A stretch of 64,000 nt of DNA. Source: Streptomyces sp. NRRL F-5135 (GTDB lineage Bacteria; Actinomycetota; Actinomycetes; Streptomycetales; Streptomycetaceae). A program made the translations under genes and the position numbers. The notes beneath the pieces are model-generated. The model was not told where the DNA came from, made no database searches, and saw only the letters and a program-made list of their open reading frames with translations. This document shows, in pieces, positions 53,754 through 62,161 of the stretch; within the stretch, counting starts at the first letter, position 1; every line of letters starts with the position of its first letter. The stretch covers positions 116,836-180,835 of the forward strand of contig NZ_JOHR01000019.1 in NCBI RefSeq assembly GCF_000719775.1. Reading direction: 5' to 3'.

Positions 53754-54539
53754 TCACGACGCGGGGGCCGGGGCGGCCGGGCCGCCGAGCGCGTCGCGCC
53801 GCTCGGGCATCGTGAGGTTCACCATCCGGCGCCAGCCGATGAGCCGCTCGTAGGCGTACAGGGCGTTGATGCCCAGCGCCAGCACCGTGGCCTTGGGCGT
53901 GGACCAGCCGAGGAGGCGCCCCATCCGGCTCATCACCGCGAGGCTCACCTGCCGGTAGACGCGGATCTCGACCCGGACGCACTGGCGCAGGACGCGCTGG
54001 ATCAGCCGGCCGTGGCCCGCCCGGGCCAGCCGCAGCAGCTCCTCGTGGCAGTAGGCGAGGTGGTTCTCCTCGTCGTTACTGATCATCTTGATGGCCTTGC
54101 CGACCTCGGGGTGGTCGCCGAAGTACCTGACCAGCATCACCATCTGGTCGGCCGCCCGCTGCTCGGTGATCCGGCTGTGCGACAGGTAGACGACGATGTC
54201 CCGCTCCGTCAGCGGCTCGTCGCGGCGCAGCTTGCTGTGGGCGAGGCCGATGCCGCGGCGCTCCAACAGCATCGTGTAGTCGGTGTCGGCCGGGACGGGC
54301 ACGGGCGTGAGACCGCGTTTCCTCAGGAGGGCGTTGAAGATCCGGCCGTGCTTGTCCTCGTCGGCGCCGTGCCGGGCGATCTTCGGGGCGAGGTCCCGCA
54401 TGCTCTCGGGGACGAGGGCGGCGATCCGGCCGTTCTCCCAGCCGCCCTGGGCCTCGCCGCTGGCCGCGACGGAACAGAAGAGCCGGAAGGTCCGGTCGTC
54501 GTCCAGGATCTCCTGGAACAGGCTTCGGGCCGAGAACAT
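53754..54539 (-). CDS. Ferritin-like domain protein
   Basis: Helical protein of 261 residues with carboxylate-bridged di-iron motifs: GADEDKHGRIF and, later, SNDEENHLAYC supply two ExxH pairs. Glutamates in LFCSVAASGEAQGGWENGR and SHSRITEQRAADQMV could complete the four-helix bundle. A C-terminal amphipathic region (VMSRMGRLLGWSTPKATVLALGINALYAYERLIGWRR) could associate with the membrane. The ATG at 54539 has GGAGGTGACAG upstream. Such proteins act as oxidases, hydroxylases or iron-binding factors; which applies here is unknown. Confidence 0.8.
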   Translation of the reverse strand: MFSARSLFQEILDDDRTFRLFCSVAASGEAQGGWENGRIAALVPESMRDLAPKIARHGADEDKHGRIFNALLRKRGLTPVPVPADTDYTMLLERRGIGLAHSKLRRDEPLTERDIVVYLSHSRITEQRAADQMVMLVRYFGDHPEVGKAIKMISNDEENHLAYCHEELLRLARAGHGRLIQRVLRQCVRVEIRVYRQVSLAVMSRMGRLLGWSTPKATVLALGINALYAYERLIGWRRMVNLTMPERRDALGGPAAPAPAS

Positions 54540-54897
54540 CACTGTCACCTCCATACGCGGACATCCGCAGAAACCGAGTCAAATCGGATGCGGGACGCCG
54601 GGCAACAGGTGCGCCGCCGCACTGCGCCGAACGAAGGATCGCGGCGGGGCGCGGCGTGCGGCGCGTGAGCGGGCGCGGGCGCGGGCGCGGGCGGGGATGT
54701 CGCGGTACCCGTTCGTGACGGGCCGGCACCGGGGCCTCCGCCACGGGCAGCGGCCGCCGGCTCCGGACACGTCACCTCCTGGTGGCCGGTCTCGGAGTCC
54801 GGAGCCGCTGTCCGGCCCGGACGCACGCCCGTGAATCCGGGCGGGACGCCGCGTCCGCGTCGGGGGCCGGGGCCCGGTCAGGGACGGCGGCCGGTCA
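54540..54897. other. 358-bp non-coding stretch
   Basis: No plausible gene; the short open frames here are shadows. It contains a GGGCGC repeat run at 54669-54696 and the ribosome-binding site of the ferritin-like gene. No clear terminator for the oxidoreductase gene that ends here was found. Confidence 0.5.
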
Positions 54898-55947
54898 TCA
54901 CGCCAGTCCCGCGCGTTCCAGCGCCTCGGTGCCCGCGCGCAGCGCCGCGATCCGCTCGTCCCGTGTGAATCCGGACGGCGACAGGGTCAGCGTGGTGACC
55001 CCCGCGGCGGCGTACGCCGCCATCCGGTCGGCGATGCGCTCCACGGTGCCGAGCAGCGTGGTCGAGTCGATCAGCTGGTGCGGGACCGCAGCCGCGGCGC
55101 CGTCCTTGTCGCCGGAGAGGTAGGCGTCCTGGATCTCGGCGGCCTCCTTCTCGTACCCCATCCGCCGGGCGAGCTGGTTGTAGAAGTTCTGCTTGCGACT
55201 GCCCATGCCGCCCACGTACAGCGCGGTGTACGGCCGGAAGGTGTCGGCCAGGGCGTGCACGTCGTCGCCGACCGCCAGCGGCACGGTGGGGCAGACGTCG
55301 AAGCCGTCCATGGTGAGCCCGGCCTTCTCCCGGCCCGCACGCAGGTGGCTGATCGCCGTCTCCTCCAGGTGGTCGGCGGAGGGGAAGATCAGCAGGGCGC
55401 CGTCGGCGATCTCGCCGGTCTGCTCCAGGTTCCTGGGACCGATGGCGGCGATGTAGAGCGGGATGTGCTCGCGCTGCGGGTGGACGGTGAGCTTGATCGG
55501 CTTCCCGGGCCCTCCCGGCAGCGGCAGCGTCCAGTGCTCGCCCTCGTACGACAGGCGCTCCCGGGACATGGCCTTGCGGACGATCTCGACGTACTCCCGG
55601 GTGCGGGCGAGCGGCTTGTCGAACTTGACGCCGTACCAGCCCTCCGAGACCTGCGGGCCCGAGACCCCGAGACCGAGCCGGAACCGGCCGCCGGAGAGGG
55701 AGTCGAGCGTGGCCGCGGTCATCGCGGTCATGGCGGGCTGCCGCGCCGGGATCTGGAGGATGGCGGACCCGACGTCGATGCGCTCGGTCTGCGCGGCGAC
55801 CCAGCTGAGCACGGTCGGGACGTCGGAACCGTACGCCTCGGCCGCCCAGCAGACGTCGTAGCCGAGCCGGTCGGCCTCGCGCGCGACCTCGAGGTTGTCG
55901 CCGTCCATCCCCGCGCCCCAGTACCCGAGATTGATGCCGAGCCGCAT
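54898..55947 (-). CDS. LLM-class F420-dependent oxidoreductase
   Basis: Luciferase-like (LLM) TIM-barrel enzyme of 349 residues, most similar to the F420-dependent branch. Signature pieces: GINLGYWGAGMDGDNLEVAREADRLGYDVCWAAEAYGSD, ILQIPARQPAMTAMTAATLDSLSGGRFRLGLGVSGPQVSEGWYGV, and LYIAAIGPRNLEQTGEIADGALL. The ATG at 55947 has AAGGGAG 5 bp upstream. A perfect 14-bp palindrome abuts that site. Substrate unknown; F420 use is inferred from the subgroup. Confidence 0.9.
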   Translation of the reverse strand: MRLGINLGYWGAGMDGDNLEVAREADRLGYDVCWAAEAYGSDVPTVLSWVAAQTERIDVGSAILQIPARQPAMTAMTAATLDSLSGGRFRLGLGVSGPQVSEGWYGVKFDKPLARTREYVEIVRKAMSRERLSYEGEHWTLPLPGGPGKPIKLTVHPQREHIPLYIAAIGPRNLEQTGEIADGALLIFPSADHLEETAISHLRAGREKAGLTMDGFDVCPTVPLAVGDDVHALADTFRPYTALYVGGMGSRKQNFYNQLARRMGYEKEAAEIQDAYLSGDKDGAAAAVPHQLIDSTTLLGTVERIADRMAAYAAAGVTTLTLSPSGFTRDERIAALRAGTEALERAGLA

Positions 55948-55957
55948 AACCACTCCC

Positions 55958-55971
55958 TTACTGATCAGTAA
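55958..55971. promoter_or_regulatory. 14-bp perfect palindrome upstream of the LLM oxidoreductase
   Basis: TTACTGATCAGTAA lies 10 bp before the start codon and overlaps the ribosome-binding region. Sites of this shape are typical TetR-family operators. No TetR gene is in the window. Confidence 0.55.
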
Positions 55972-56073
55972 CGTCCGTGTGCCGGACTCTAGCGCGCGGC
56001 ACCGCCATCCGTCAGGGGCACGTTGTCCACAGCCTCTCCGCCCGCGCCGTCCCGGCCAGTAACCTCAGGCGGC

Positions 56074-57057
56074 ATGGAGCAGAGGCATCTCGGCCGTACC
56101 GGCCTGCGTGTGTCCCGGATCGGGCTCGGCACCCTGACCTGGGGCCGGGACACCGACGAACACGATGCCGCGGACCAGTTGAAGACGTTCTGGGAAGCGG
56201 GCGGCACTCTGATCGACACGGCCGACGTGTACGGCGGCGGGGAGGCCGAATACCTGCTCGGGCAGCTCGTGGAGCGGCTGATCCCGCGCCGGGACCTGGT
56301 CATCGCCACGAAGGCCGGCAGCGTGCCGGATCCCTACCGGCGCTTCGACGGTTCCCGGGGCCATCTGCTCGCCGCGCTCGACGCCTCGCTGGAACGGCTC
56401 CGCACGGACCATGTGGACCTGTGGCAGATACACGCCTTCGACACCGGCACCCCGCTGGAGGAGACGCTCCACGCGCTGGACATCGCGGTCTCCAGCGGCC
56501 GGGCCCGGTACGCGGGGGTGTCGAACTACAGCGGCTGGCAGCTCGCCAAGGCCGCCACGTGGCAGCTGGCGGCGCCGGGCGTGCGGACCCGGCTGGCCAG
56601 CACTCAGATGGAGTACTCGCTGGTGCAGCGCGGGGTGGAGCGGGAGGTGCTGCCGGCCGCGCTCGACCTGGGCGTCGGGCTGCTGCCGTCGTCGCCGCTG
56701 GGCCGGGGCGTGCTGACGGGCAAGTACCGCCACGGCACGCCGTCCGACTCACGGGGCGCCTCCGACCACATGGCGCCCTTCGTGGAGCCGTATCTGGACG
56801 ATCCGACGCGCCGGATCGTGGACGCGGTCGCGACGGCGGCGGACGGGCTCGCCACGACACCGCTGGAGGTGGCGCTGGCGTGGGTCAGGGACCGCCCCGG
56901 GGTGGTGGCGCCGATCGTCGGCGCGCGCAACGCGCAGCAGCTCACCGCGGCACTGTCAGTGGAGAGCCTTAGTCTTCCTGACGAGATCTGCCGGGCGCTG
57001 GACGATGTGTCCGCGCCCGTGCACCGCTACCCCGACCAGGACTGGAGCACGCTGTGA
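56074..57057 (+). CDS. Aldo/keto reductase
   Basis: NADPH-dependent AKR of 327 residues with an intact (beta/alpha)8 signature: LGLRVSRIGLGTLTWG-type start, DTADVYGGGEAEYLLG with the catalytic Asp and Tyr, KAGSV with the catalytic Lys, HVDLWQIHAFD with the catalytic His, and the NADPH-binding end GARNAQQLTAAL. The ATG at 56074 begins MEQRHLGRTGLRV. Its stop overlaps the GTG of the next gene (GTGA), so the two are translationally coupled. Physiological substrate unknown. Confidence 0.92.
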   Translation: MEQRHLGRTGLRVSRIGLGTLTWGRDTDEHDAADQLKTFWEAGGTLIDTADVYGGGEAEYLLGQLVERLIPRRDLVIATKAGSVPDPYRRFDGSRGHLLAALDASLERLRTDHVDLWQIHAFDTGTPLEETLHALDIAVSSGRARYAGVSNYSGWQLAKAATWQLAAPGVRTRLASTQMEYSLVQRGVEREVLPAALDLGVGLLPSSPLGRGVLTGKYRHGTPSDSRGASDHMAPFVEPYLDDPTRRIVDAVATAADGLATTPLEVALAWVRDRPGVVAPIVGARNAQQLTAALSVESLSLPDEICRALDDVSAPVHRYPDQDWSTL

Positions 57058-59462
57058 GCACGGACCGCGAGGCCGCCAGGGAGGAGACCGGGCCGGCCGC
57101 CGACACGGGCCGGGTCGCCGCGGACCCGGCGCCGGAGCCCGGGACGGCGGCGGCCCCGGGAACCGCCGGGGCCGCCGCCGCTGCCACTTCCAGGGCCCCT
57201 TCCGAGGCCGCTCCCGAGGAGGGGCCGTCCGAGGTCGGCGACGGCTCCGGTGACGCGGACGGCAGCGGGGACACCGACAGTGCCGAGGAGGCCGCAAGCG
57301 CCGGGGAGCTGTCCGAGACCGAGGCTGAGCTGGCCGCGCAGCGGGCGGTGCGGGAGCGGATCGAGCAGCGGAAGGCGGAGAAGGCGGGGCCCATCGACGC
57401 CGGGGGAAAGCTGAGCGGCCGGGCCGCCGATCTGCTCGCGGCCGTACGGGCCGTGGAGAGCGGCGAGCGGGTCGAGCCGGGTCTGCTGGGCCCGCCACCG
57501 GCCGCGCGGCCGCCGGCCGCCGCCCCGGGCGGTGACGGGCGGCCGACGGAGGGACGGGCCCCCTCGCGCCCCCAGCGGCCGCCGGGCCCGGCCGGTCCCG
57601 CGGCCCCCACGGCGCCCGGAGTCCCGCCGACTCCCGCGGCCTCGCCGCGCGTACCGCCGGAGGCGGTCGCCGCCGTCCGGGAGGTGCTGGCGCGGGGCGG
57701 TGCGCCGGACGCGCTGGCGGGGCGGGTCGCGGCCGTGCTCGGGGAGCGGGCAGCCGACGCGCTGCGTGCGGACCCCTGGCGGCTGCTGGCCGTGGCGGGG
57801 GTCCGGCCCGAGCAGGCCGACGGCTTCGCGCGGGCGCTGCTCGGCGCGGAGTGCGGGCCCGGAGACGCACGGCGGGCCGTCGCCCTGGTGGGATGGCTGC
57901 TGGAGCGGGCCGCGCTCCAGGGACACACGGCGCTGGAGGCGTCGGCGGTACGGAAAGCGCTGGCCGGACACGCGGTTCCGGACCCGGACGAGGCGGTGCG
58001 GCACGCCGTCGCCGAGGGCGCGGTGCTGGTGTTCCGGGAGGGCGACGAGGACGGTCTCGAAGGCGGCGAAGAAGGCGGAGAGTTCGAGGAGGCCCCGGAC
58101 GGGGACGCCGAGAGCACGTCCGAGACGGTCGCCCCAGGAGCGGGAGCAGCCGACGGCGCCGGCGCCCCGGAGGTCCCGGTCCTGCTGGGTCTCGACCGGT
58201 ACGCGCTGGCGGAGGAGAGCCTCGCCGACGGCCTCGCCCGGCTGGTCAGGACCGGTTCCGAGGCTCCCTGGCCGGAAGCGGTGGAGGCGGCGCCCCCGGT
58301 GGCCGCCGACCTGGCGCGTGCGGCCACCGGCCACGGGCTCGTGCTCCACACGGGCGGTGAGGCGGCGCGCGCGGAGCCGGTCGCGCTGGCGGAATCCGTC
58401 CGCGCGCACGGGCTGCGCGCCACCGTCGCGGTCCACAGCGAGAACGGCCGGGACCGGCTGCGGACGGCCGGCGGGCCGGAGCCTGCCGAGGTGGTCACCG
58501 TGGCCGGGCTGCTCGCCGGGGCGGAGGGCCCGGGCCGGGACGCGGACGGGATGTTCGCGCTGGACCTCCTCGTCGTCCTGGACGCCCCGCAGCTGGACGT
58601 GGAGACGGCGGCCATGCTCGTGGAGTCGCTGCCCGACGGGGCCCGGCTGGTGCTCAGCGGCGACCCCGGTGTGCTGTGGTCGGCGGGCGCGGGCCGGGTC
58701 TTCGCCGATCTGCTGGCCGCCCGGGTGTGCCCGCGCGTCGCGTCCCGCACCCCCGATCCCGGTCCGATCGGCGAGCTGGTCTCCGGAATCGGGGCCGGCG
58801 AGCTGAACGAGGTGGCGGCGCCGGGCAAGGAGGTCGTGATCGTGCCCGTACGGGACGCGGGCGAGGCCGTGCACCGGACGGTGCAGTTGGTCGCCGACTC
58901 CGTCCCGCGCGCGTTCGGTACGGAGCCGGCGCGGACGCGGGTGATCGCCGTCGGACACGGCGGATCGGCGGGCACGCGCGCGCTGAACGCGGCGCTCAAG
59001 GAACGGCTCAACCCGGGGCCCGGCCGGTTCGGCGGTTTCGATCCGGGCGACCGGGTCGCGTACGTACCGGAACCGGGCCGGACGCTCGAGGGCTCGGTGG
59101 TCTCGGCGGACGCCGAAGGGCTGCGGCTCGACTGCGGGGGCGCGGCGGTCGTCGTGCCGAGGGATCGTGTCGAGTCGGCCGTACGCCACGGGTGGGCGCT
59201 CACCGCGCACCAGGCGGCGGGAATGCGGTGGCCCGCGGCGGTCGTGGTCCTGCCGGGCGACGCGGCGAAGGGGCTGAGCCGGCCCTGGGTCTACACGGCG
59301 TTCGGCCGGGGTGAGCGCCATCTGTCCGTGGTGCACGGCGTCGACCGGGCTCTGCCGCGCGCGGTGGCCGAGATCCCGGCCCAGGAGCGCACGACGCGGC
59401 TGCTGCCGCTGGTGCGGGCCCTGCTGGCGCCGCCGGACCACACGGCGGAGCGGCAGGGCTGA
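57054..59462 (+). CDS. RecD2-like protein with eroded helicase motifs (helix-hairpin-helix)
   Basis: Protein of 802 residues that follows the RecD2 helicase layout. A disordered Ala/Pro/Glu N-terminus (about 1-200) is followed by a helix-hairpin-helix segment (ADPWRLLAVAGVRPEQADGFARALLG, ALQGHT), a RecA-like region, and an SH3-like insert plus C-terminal motif. Catalytic sites are lost: the P-loop position reads GGEAARAE (434-441), motif II reads LDAPQ (Asp510-Ala511), the Q-type motif reads GDPGVL (536-541) and the last motif AHQAAG (718-723). It overlaps the AKR gene by GTGA. Probably a non-enzymatic DNA-binding protein. Confidence 0.75.
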   Translation: MSTDREAAREETGPAADTGRVAADPAPEPGTAAAPGTAGAAAAATSRAPSEAAPEEGPSEVGDGSGDADGSGDTDSAEEAASAGELSETEAELAAQRAVRERIEQRKAEKAGPIDAGGKLSGRAADLLAAVRAVESGERVEPGLLGPPPAARPPAAAPGGDGRPTEGRAPSRPQRPPGPAGPAAPTAPGVPPTPAASPRVPPEAVAAVREVLARGGAPDALAGRVAAVLGERAADALRADPWRLLAVAGVRPEQADGFARALLGAECGPGDARRAVALVGWLLERAALQGHTALEASAVRKALAGHAVPDPDEAVRHAVAEGAVLVFREGDEDGLEGGEEGGEFEEAPDGDAESTSETVAPGAGAADGAGAPEVPVLLGLDRYALAEESLADGLARLVRTGSEAPWPEAVEAAPPVAADLARAATGHGLVLHTGGEAARAEPVALAESVRAHGLRATVAVHSENGRDRLRTAGGPEPAEVVTVAGLLAGAEGPGRDADGMFALDLLVVLDAPQLDVETAAMLVESLPDGARLVLSGDPGVLWSAGAGRVFADLLAARVCPRVASRTPDPGPIGELVSGIGAGELNEVAAPGKEVVIVPVRDAGEAVHRTVQLVADSVPRAFGTEPARTRVIAVGHGGSAGTRALNAALKERLNPGPGRFGGFDPGDRVAYVPEPGRTLEGSVVSADAEGLRLDCGGAAVVVPRDRVESAVRHGWALTAHQAAGMRWPAAVVVLPGDAAKGLSRPWVYTAFGRGERHLSVVHGVDRALPRAVAEIPAQERTTRLLPLVRALLAPPDHTAERQG

Positions 59463-59494
59463 CGGCTCACCCGAGCCCGGCCCGGGGCCGCTCC

Positions 59495-59553
59495 GCCGTT
59501 CCCCCGCGCGCTCCCCCCGTCGCCCTCGCCCGGCCCGGCAGCGGGGGAACGGC
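59495..59553. terminator. 13-bp inverted repeat after the RecD2-like gene
   Basis: GCCGTTCCCCCGC (59495-59507) pairs perfectly with 59541-59553 across a 33-nt loop, 32 bp after the stop codon. The rest of the 277-bp gap to the next gene is GC-rich with no gene. Confidence 0.6.
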
Positions 59554-59739
59554 CGCGGGGGACGCCCACGGATGCACGGGGCCGGGACACGCGGGAGCGA
59601 ACGCGTCGGGAGGGGCACGGAACGGGACGGTTGGGGAACGGCGCGTGAGGACCGGCCCCGCCTCCCGCCGTCGGCCGGGACCGATGGCGGGGGCGGGGCG
59701 GGAGGCCCGGCCGGGAGTACGGGGCCGGGCGCGCCGGGG

Positions 59740-60393
59740 TCAGGCGTCCTGCTCCTCCAGGTCGTCCAGGTCCTGGTCGAGGTCGTCCTCGTCGAAGACC
59801 GCGCTGACGTCGAAGCGGCAGACCACCTGCTGGGGGTCGGCCTGGTCGAAGGGGGCGCTGAGCCACTCCCCCGGTTCGGGAAGGTCGTCGGCCGCCGCCA
59901 CCCACAGGGTGGAATCGCCCTCTTCGAGTCCGAACTCCTTGTGCCGGGAGGCGATCTCGTCCGGTTCGTACTCGCCGAAGAGCACGCCGAGGGCGGCGTG
60001 CACACTGCTGCCCACGACCGCGCCCGAATCGTCGTCGTCCCCGTCCGCGTCGGCGATGCGCTGCGCCTGCGCGAGCAACCGCTGCGGCTCCACCACCGCG
60101 TAGTCGCGCCGGATCAGCACACTCAGGGCGTTCGGCTCCTCCGGGCCGTTGTAGGGCGGCAGGGAATCGTCGGGGTCCGGGATCTCGAAGGGGGTGACTT
60201 CGTCGTACCTGTTGTAGAGCCGCTCGTCGTAGACCTCGGCCGCGACGGCAAGGGCATTGAACGCTTCGGAGACGGCCGGGTCGTCCTCACCCGTGCGGTG
60301 TTCGACCGCCGCGAGATGGCGGTCCAGGGCTACCTTGACCGCCTCGGCGGCAGCACGTACCTCGGCAGCGGTGGGCTGCGCAGCATCAGACAT
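59740..60393 (-). CDS. Conserved hypothetical acidic protein
   Basis: Acidic cytosolic protein of 217 residues with no recognised domain. The N-terminal half is helical (AAEVRAAAEAVKVALDRHLAAVEHRTGEDDPAVSEAFNALAVAAEVYDERLYNRYDEVTPFEIP). The middle has LSVLIRRDYAVVEPQRLLAQAQRIADADGDDDD and the end is a Leu/Asp-rich tail. The ATG at 60393 (MSDAAQPTAAEVR) is chosen over an upstream in-frame start. Divergent from the DUF5703 gene across 47 bp. Function unknown. Confidence 0.8.
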   Translation of the reverse strand: MSDAAQPTAAEVRAAAEAVKVALDRHLAAVEHRTGEDDPAVSEAFNALAVAAEVYDERLYNRYDEVTPFEIPDPDDSLPPYNGPEEPNALSVLIRRDYAVVEPQRLLAQAQRIADADGDDDDSGAVVGSSVHAALGVLFGEYEPDEIASRHKEFGLEEGDSTLWVAAADDLPEPGEWLSAPFDQADPQQVVCRFDVSAVFDEDDLDQDLDDLEEQDA

Positions 60394-60440
60394 AGTGCAG
60401 ACGCTATCCGTACCGGGGCTCTGCCCGCACAATAGATGCG

Positions 60441-60629
60441 ATGCCGGAATACGAATTTGTCGACGTGTACGTGCCGCGCGGGGTCTCCCGCAAGGAAGCG
60501 GCCCGTCTCCTGACCGACCATGCCGAGTACGGGCACTGGGAACTGGACCGCCTGAGCCTGCGCCGGGACGGCAGCCGTCGGGTACGGCTGCGGCGGCGCA
60601 TCATCCGTCAGGTGCGCGCCACCTGGTGA
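60441..60629 (+). CDS. DUF5703 family small basic protein
   Basis: Protein of 62 residues (PEYEFVDVYVPRGVSRKEAARLLTDHAEYGHWELDRLSLRRDGSRRVRLRRRIIRQVRATW region read in three blocks) with a beta-rich core and Arg-rich C-terminus. The pattern matches actinobacterial DUF5703. Shared 47-bp divergent spacer with the acidic protein gene. Function not described. Confidence 0.8.
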   Translation: MPEYEFVDVYVPRGVSRKEAARLLTDHAEYGHWELDRLSLRRDGSRRVRLRRRIIRQVRATW

Positions 60630-60639
60630 GGGCGGCGGA

Positions 60640-60665
60640 GCGGGCCCCACTGCTGCGGGGCCCGC
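60640..60665. terminator. Hairpin between DUF5703 gene and chpC
   Basis: GCGGGCCCC (60640-60648) pairs with GGGGCCCGC (60657-60665) in the 62-bp gap between convergent genes. Confidence 0.75.
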
Positions 60666-60691
60666 CCTCGGCCGTCCGGGTGCCCGTACGG

Positions 60692-61582
60692 CTACGCTCC
60701 GGCGCGGGCTCGGCGGTAGAGGACGCTGCCCGCGAGCAGCATGCCGGCGCCCAGGGGGAGCGCCAGCGCGAGTGATCCCGCGCCCGTCCGGGCGAGTTCC
60801 CCGGTGACCTCGGACCGCCGGCCGGGGGCACGCTCGTACGAGACGCCGCGCGCACCCGGGGTGTGCGCGGCGGGGGCCGACGGGGGCGTCACCGCGTGCT
60901 CGGACGGGGTGTGGGGGGTGCCGGGCGCACCGGGGTGGCCGGGGTTGCCCGGATGCCCCGGTGTTCCGGGGGTGCCGGGATGACCGGGATTGCCCGGCGT
61001 ACCGGGGTTGCCAGGGGTGCCCGGCGTGCCGGGATGACCGGGTTCCCCCGGAGTGCCGGGGTTACCGGGCTGACCCGGCGTACCCGGGTTACCGGGATTG
61101 CCGGGCTGCTGCGGCTTCCCCGGCGGCGTCGCCGGGGAGCCGTTCCCGCACTCGTTGCCGAAGGCCGGATTGCCGAGGCCGCCGACACTGACGCTGTTGC
61201 CGCAGACGTTCACGGGAGCGTCGATCGGCACCTGGACCGTGTTGCCGGAGCCGACGCCCGGCGAGTGATGGGCGCCGCCGCCCGCGTGAGCACCGCCGCG
61301 GCCCGCCCCCTGCCCGGTCTGTCCGGTCTTCTTCCCGTGCGACACATTGCCGCAGCGGTTGCCGAAGGCCGGGTTCAGCACTCCGACCACGTTGACGGTG
61401 TTGCCGCACGCGTTGACCGGCACGTGCACCGGAACCTGGACGCTGTTGCCGGACAGCACGCCCGGTGAATGCGTCGCGAGACTCCCTCCCGTCGCGTCCG
61501 CGTGCGCGGGAGCGCCGCCCAGCGCGAGTACGCCGCCCGCCGCCGCCACGGTGATCAAGCCCTTGCGGGTGACCTGCCTCAT
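60692..61582 (-). CDS. chpC: Long chaplin with collagen-like stalk and sortase signal
   Basis: Cell-wall-anchored chaplin of 296 residues for aerial hyphae and spore surfaces. Signal peptide (about 1-28), two chaplin domains ([39 protein letters not shown] region and [39 protein letters not shown] region), each with two cysteines. A stalk of about 21 Gly-X-Pro triplets follows, then a sortase-type LARTG motif, a hydrophobic helix and an Arg-rich end (YRRARAGA). The triplet stalk is unlike the usual chaplin linker. RBS AGGCAGGGA. Paired with chpH, as ChpC and ChpH are in S. coelicolor. Confidence 0.92.
   Translation of the reverse strand: MRQVTRKGLITVAAAGGVLALGGAPAHADATGGSLATHSPGVLSGNSVQVPVHVPVNACGNTVNVVGVLNPAFGNRCGNVSHGKKTGQTGQGAGRGGAHAGGGAHHSPGVGSGNTVQVPIDAPVNVCGNSVSVGGLGNPAFGNECGNGSPATPPGKPQQPGNPGNPGTPGQPGNPGTPGEPGHPGTPGTPGNPGTPGNPGHPGTPGTPGHPGNPGHPGAPGTPHTPSEHAVTPPSAPAAHTPGARGVSYERAPGRRSEVTGELARTGAGSLALALPLGAGMLLAGSVLYRRARAGA
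60918..61106 (-). repeat. Collagen-like Gly-X-Pro repeat within chpC
   Basis: About 21 consecutive Gly-X-Pro triplets (X mostly Asn, Thr, His) with varied synonymous codons, so not a recent single-unit expansion. Boundaries are approximate. Confidence 0.75.
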
Positions 61583-61648
61583 TGTTCGATCCCTGCCTTT
61601 CGACCGCCGGACTGCCCCTGGCGTCGGTGCCGGGGGCAGGGTGCCCGA

Positions 61649-61683
61649 CGGCCCCGGAGTGCATGGCGCGCACTCCGGGGCCG
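61649..61683. terminator. 14-bp hairpin downstream of chpH
   Basis: CGGCCCCGGAGTGC (61649-61662) pairs perfectly with 61670-61683. It lies between chpH and chpC and probably ends the chpH transcript. Confidence 0.8.
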
Positions 61684-61710
61684 CACAGGCTCGGCCCGCT
61701 CGCGGGCCGG

Positions 61711-61746
61711 GTGACGACGTCACACGGTGACGCCGTACGACGTCAC
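61711..61746. repeat. GTGACG/CGTCAC inverted-repeat cluster at the chpH 3' end
   Basis: GTGACG-A-CGTCAC (61711-61723) followed by GTGACG (61727) and CGTCAC (61741-61746); the last overlaps the chpH stop codon. Confidence 0.45.
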
Positions 61747-61976
61747 TTGTTGAGGCAGACGTTGCCGAACGCGGGGTTCAGCAGACCGACCACGGAGATC
61801 GTGTTGCCGCAGACGTTCACCGGCACGTGGACCGGAACCTGGACGACGTTGCCCGAGACCACGCCGGGGGAGTTCACAGCCGCACCCTGGGCCCCCGCGT
61901 CGGCGGCGGCCATACCCGCGCCCGCGAGCACCAGACCACCGGTGACAGCAGCGGTGGCGACGACCTTCTTGAGCAT
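61743..61976 (-). CDS. chpH: Short chaplin ChpH
   Basis: Secreted amyloid-forming surface protein of 77 residues. Signal peptide (about 1-26) and one chaplin domain with two cysteines (VNVCGN and GNVCLNK), matching ChpH. AAGGAGG precedes the ATG. Upstream, a minus-strand pair CGTAGC / CGTTAC with 16-bp spacing fits the sigma-BldN consensus (CGTAAC-N16-CGTTGA), consistent with developmental expression. Confidence 0.95.
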   Translation of the reverse strand: MLKKVVATAAVTGGLVLAGAGMAAADAGAQGAAVNSPGVVSGNVVQVPVHVPVNVCGNTISVVGLLNPAFGNVCLNK

Positions 61977-61996
61977 TTTTCCTCCTTGTAGTCACA

Positions 61997-62019
61997 TGCG
62001 GTCCCAGCCGCGGACCGCA
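61997..62019 (-). promoter_or_regulatory. Hairpin in the chpH 5' leader
   Basis: TGCGGTCC (61997-62004) pairs with GGACCGCA (62012-62019), just upstream of the ribosome-binding site and inside the expected leader if transcription starts from the sigma-BldN-like promoter. Could modulate translation. Confidence 0.4.
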
Positions 62020-62025
62020 CCACGT

Positions 62026-62053
62026 GTAACGAGGAGGGAGTAATGGAGCTACG
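62026..62053 (-). promoter_or_regulatory. Sigma-BldN-like promoter of chpH
   Basis: Minus strand: CGTAGC (62048-62053) as -35, 16-bp spacer, CGTTAC (62026-62031) as -10. The published sigma-BldN consensus is CGTAAC-N16-CGTTGA, and chaplin genes are known members of that regulon. Confidence 0.65.
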
Positions 62054-62161
62054 AGCCTATGGTCGGATTCACCCTTCTCAGTCGGATGCGCACGCGCTGT
62101 CGATTCCGGCCCCCCGTAAGGCCGTTGAGCCGCCTCCCGGAGGGCGTGCCGCGTCGCCGTG

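Noticed and set aside
60918..61106. Repeat array resembling CRISPR in chpC
   Set aside because: The periodicity is codon-level (9 bp), lies within a coding frame and encodes Gly-X-Pro triplets; there are no spacers or cas genes.
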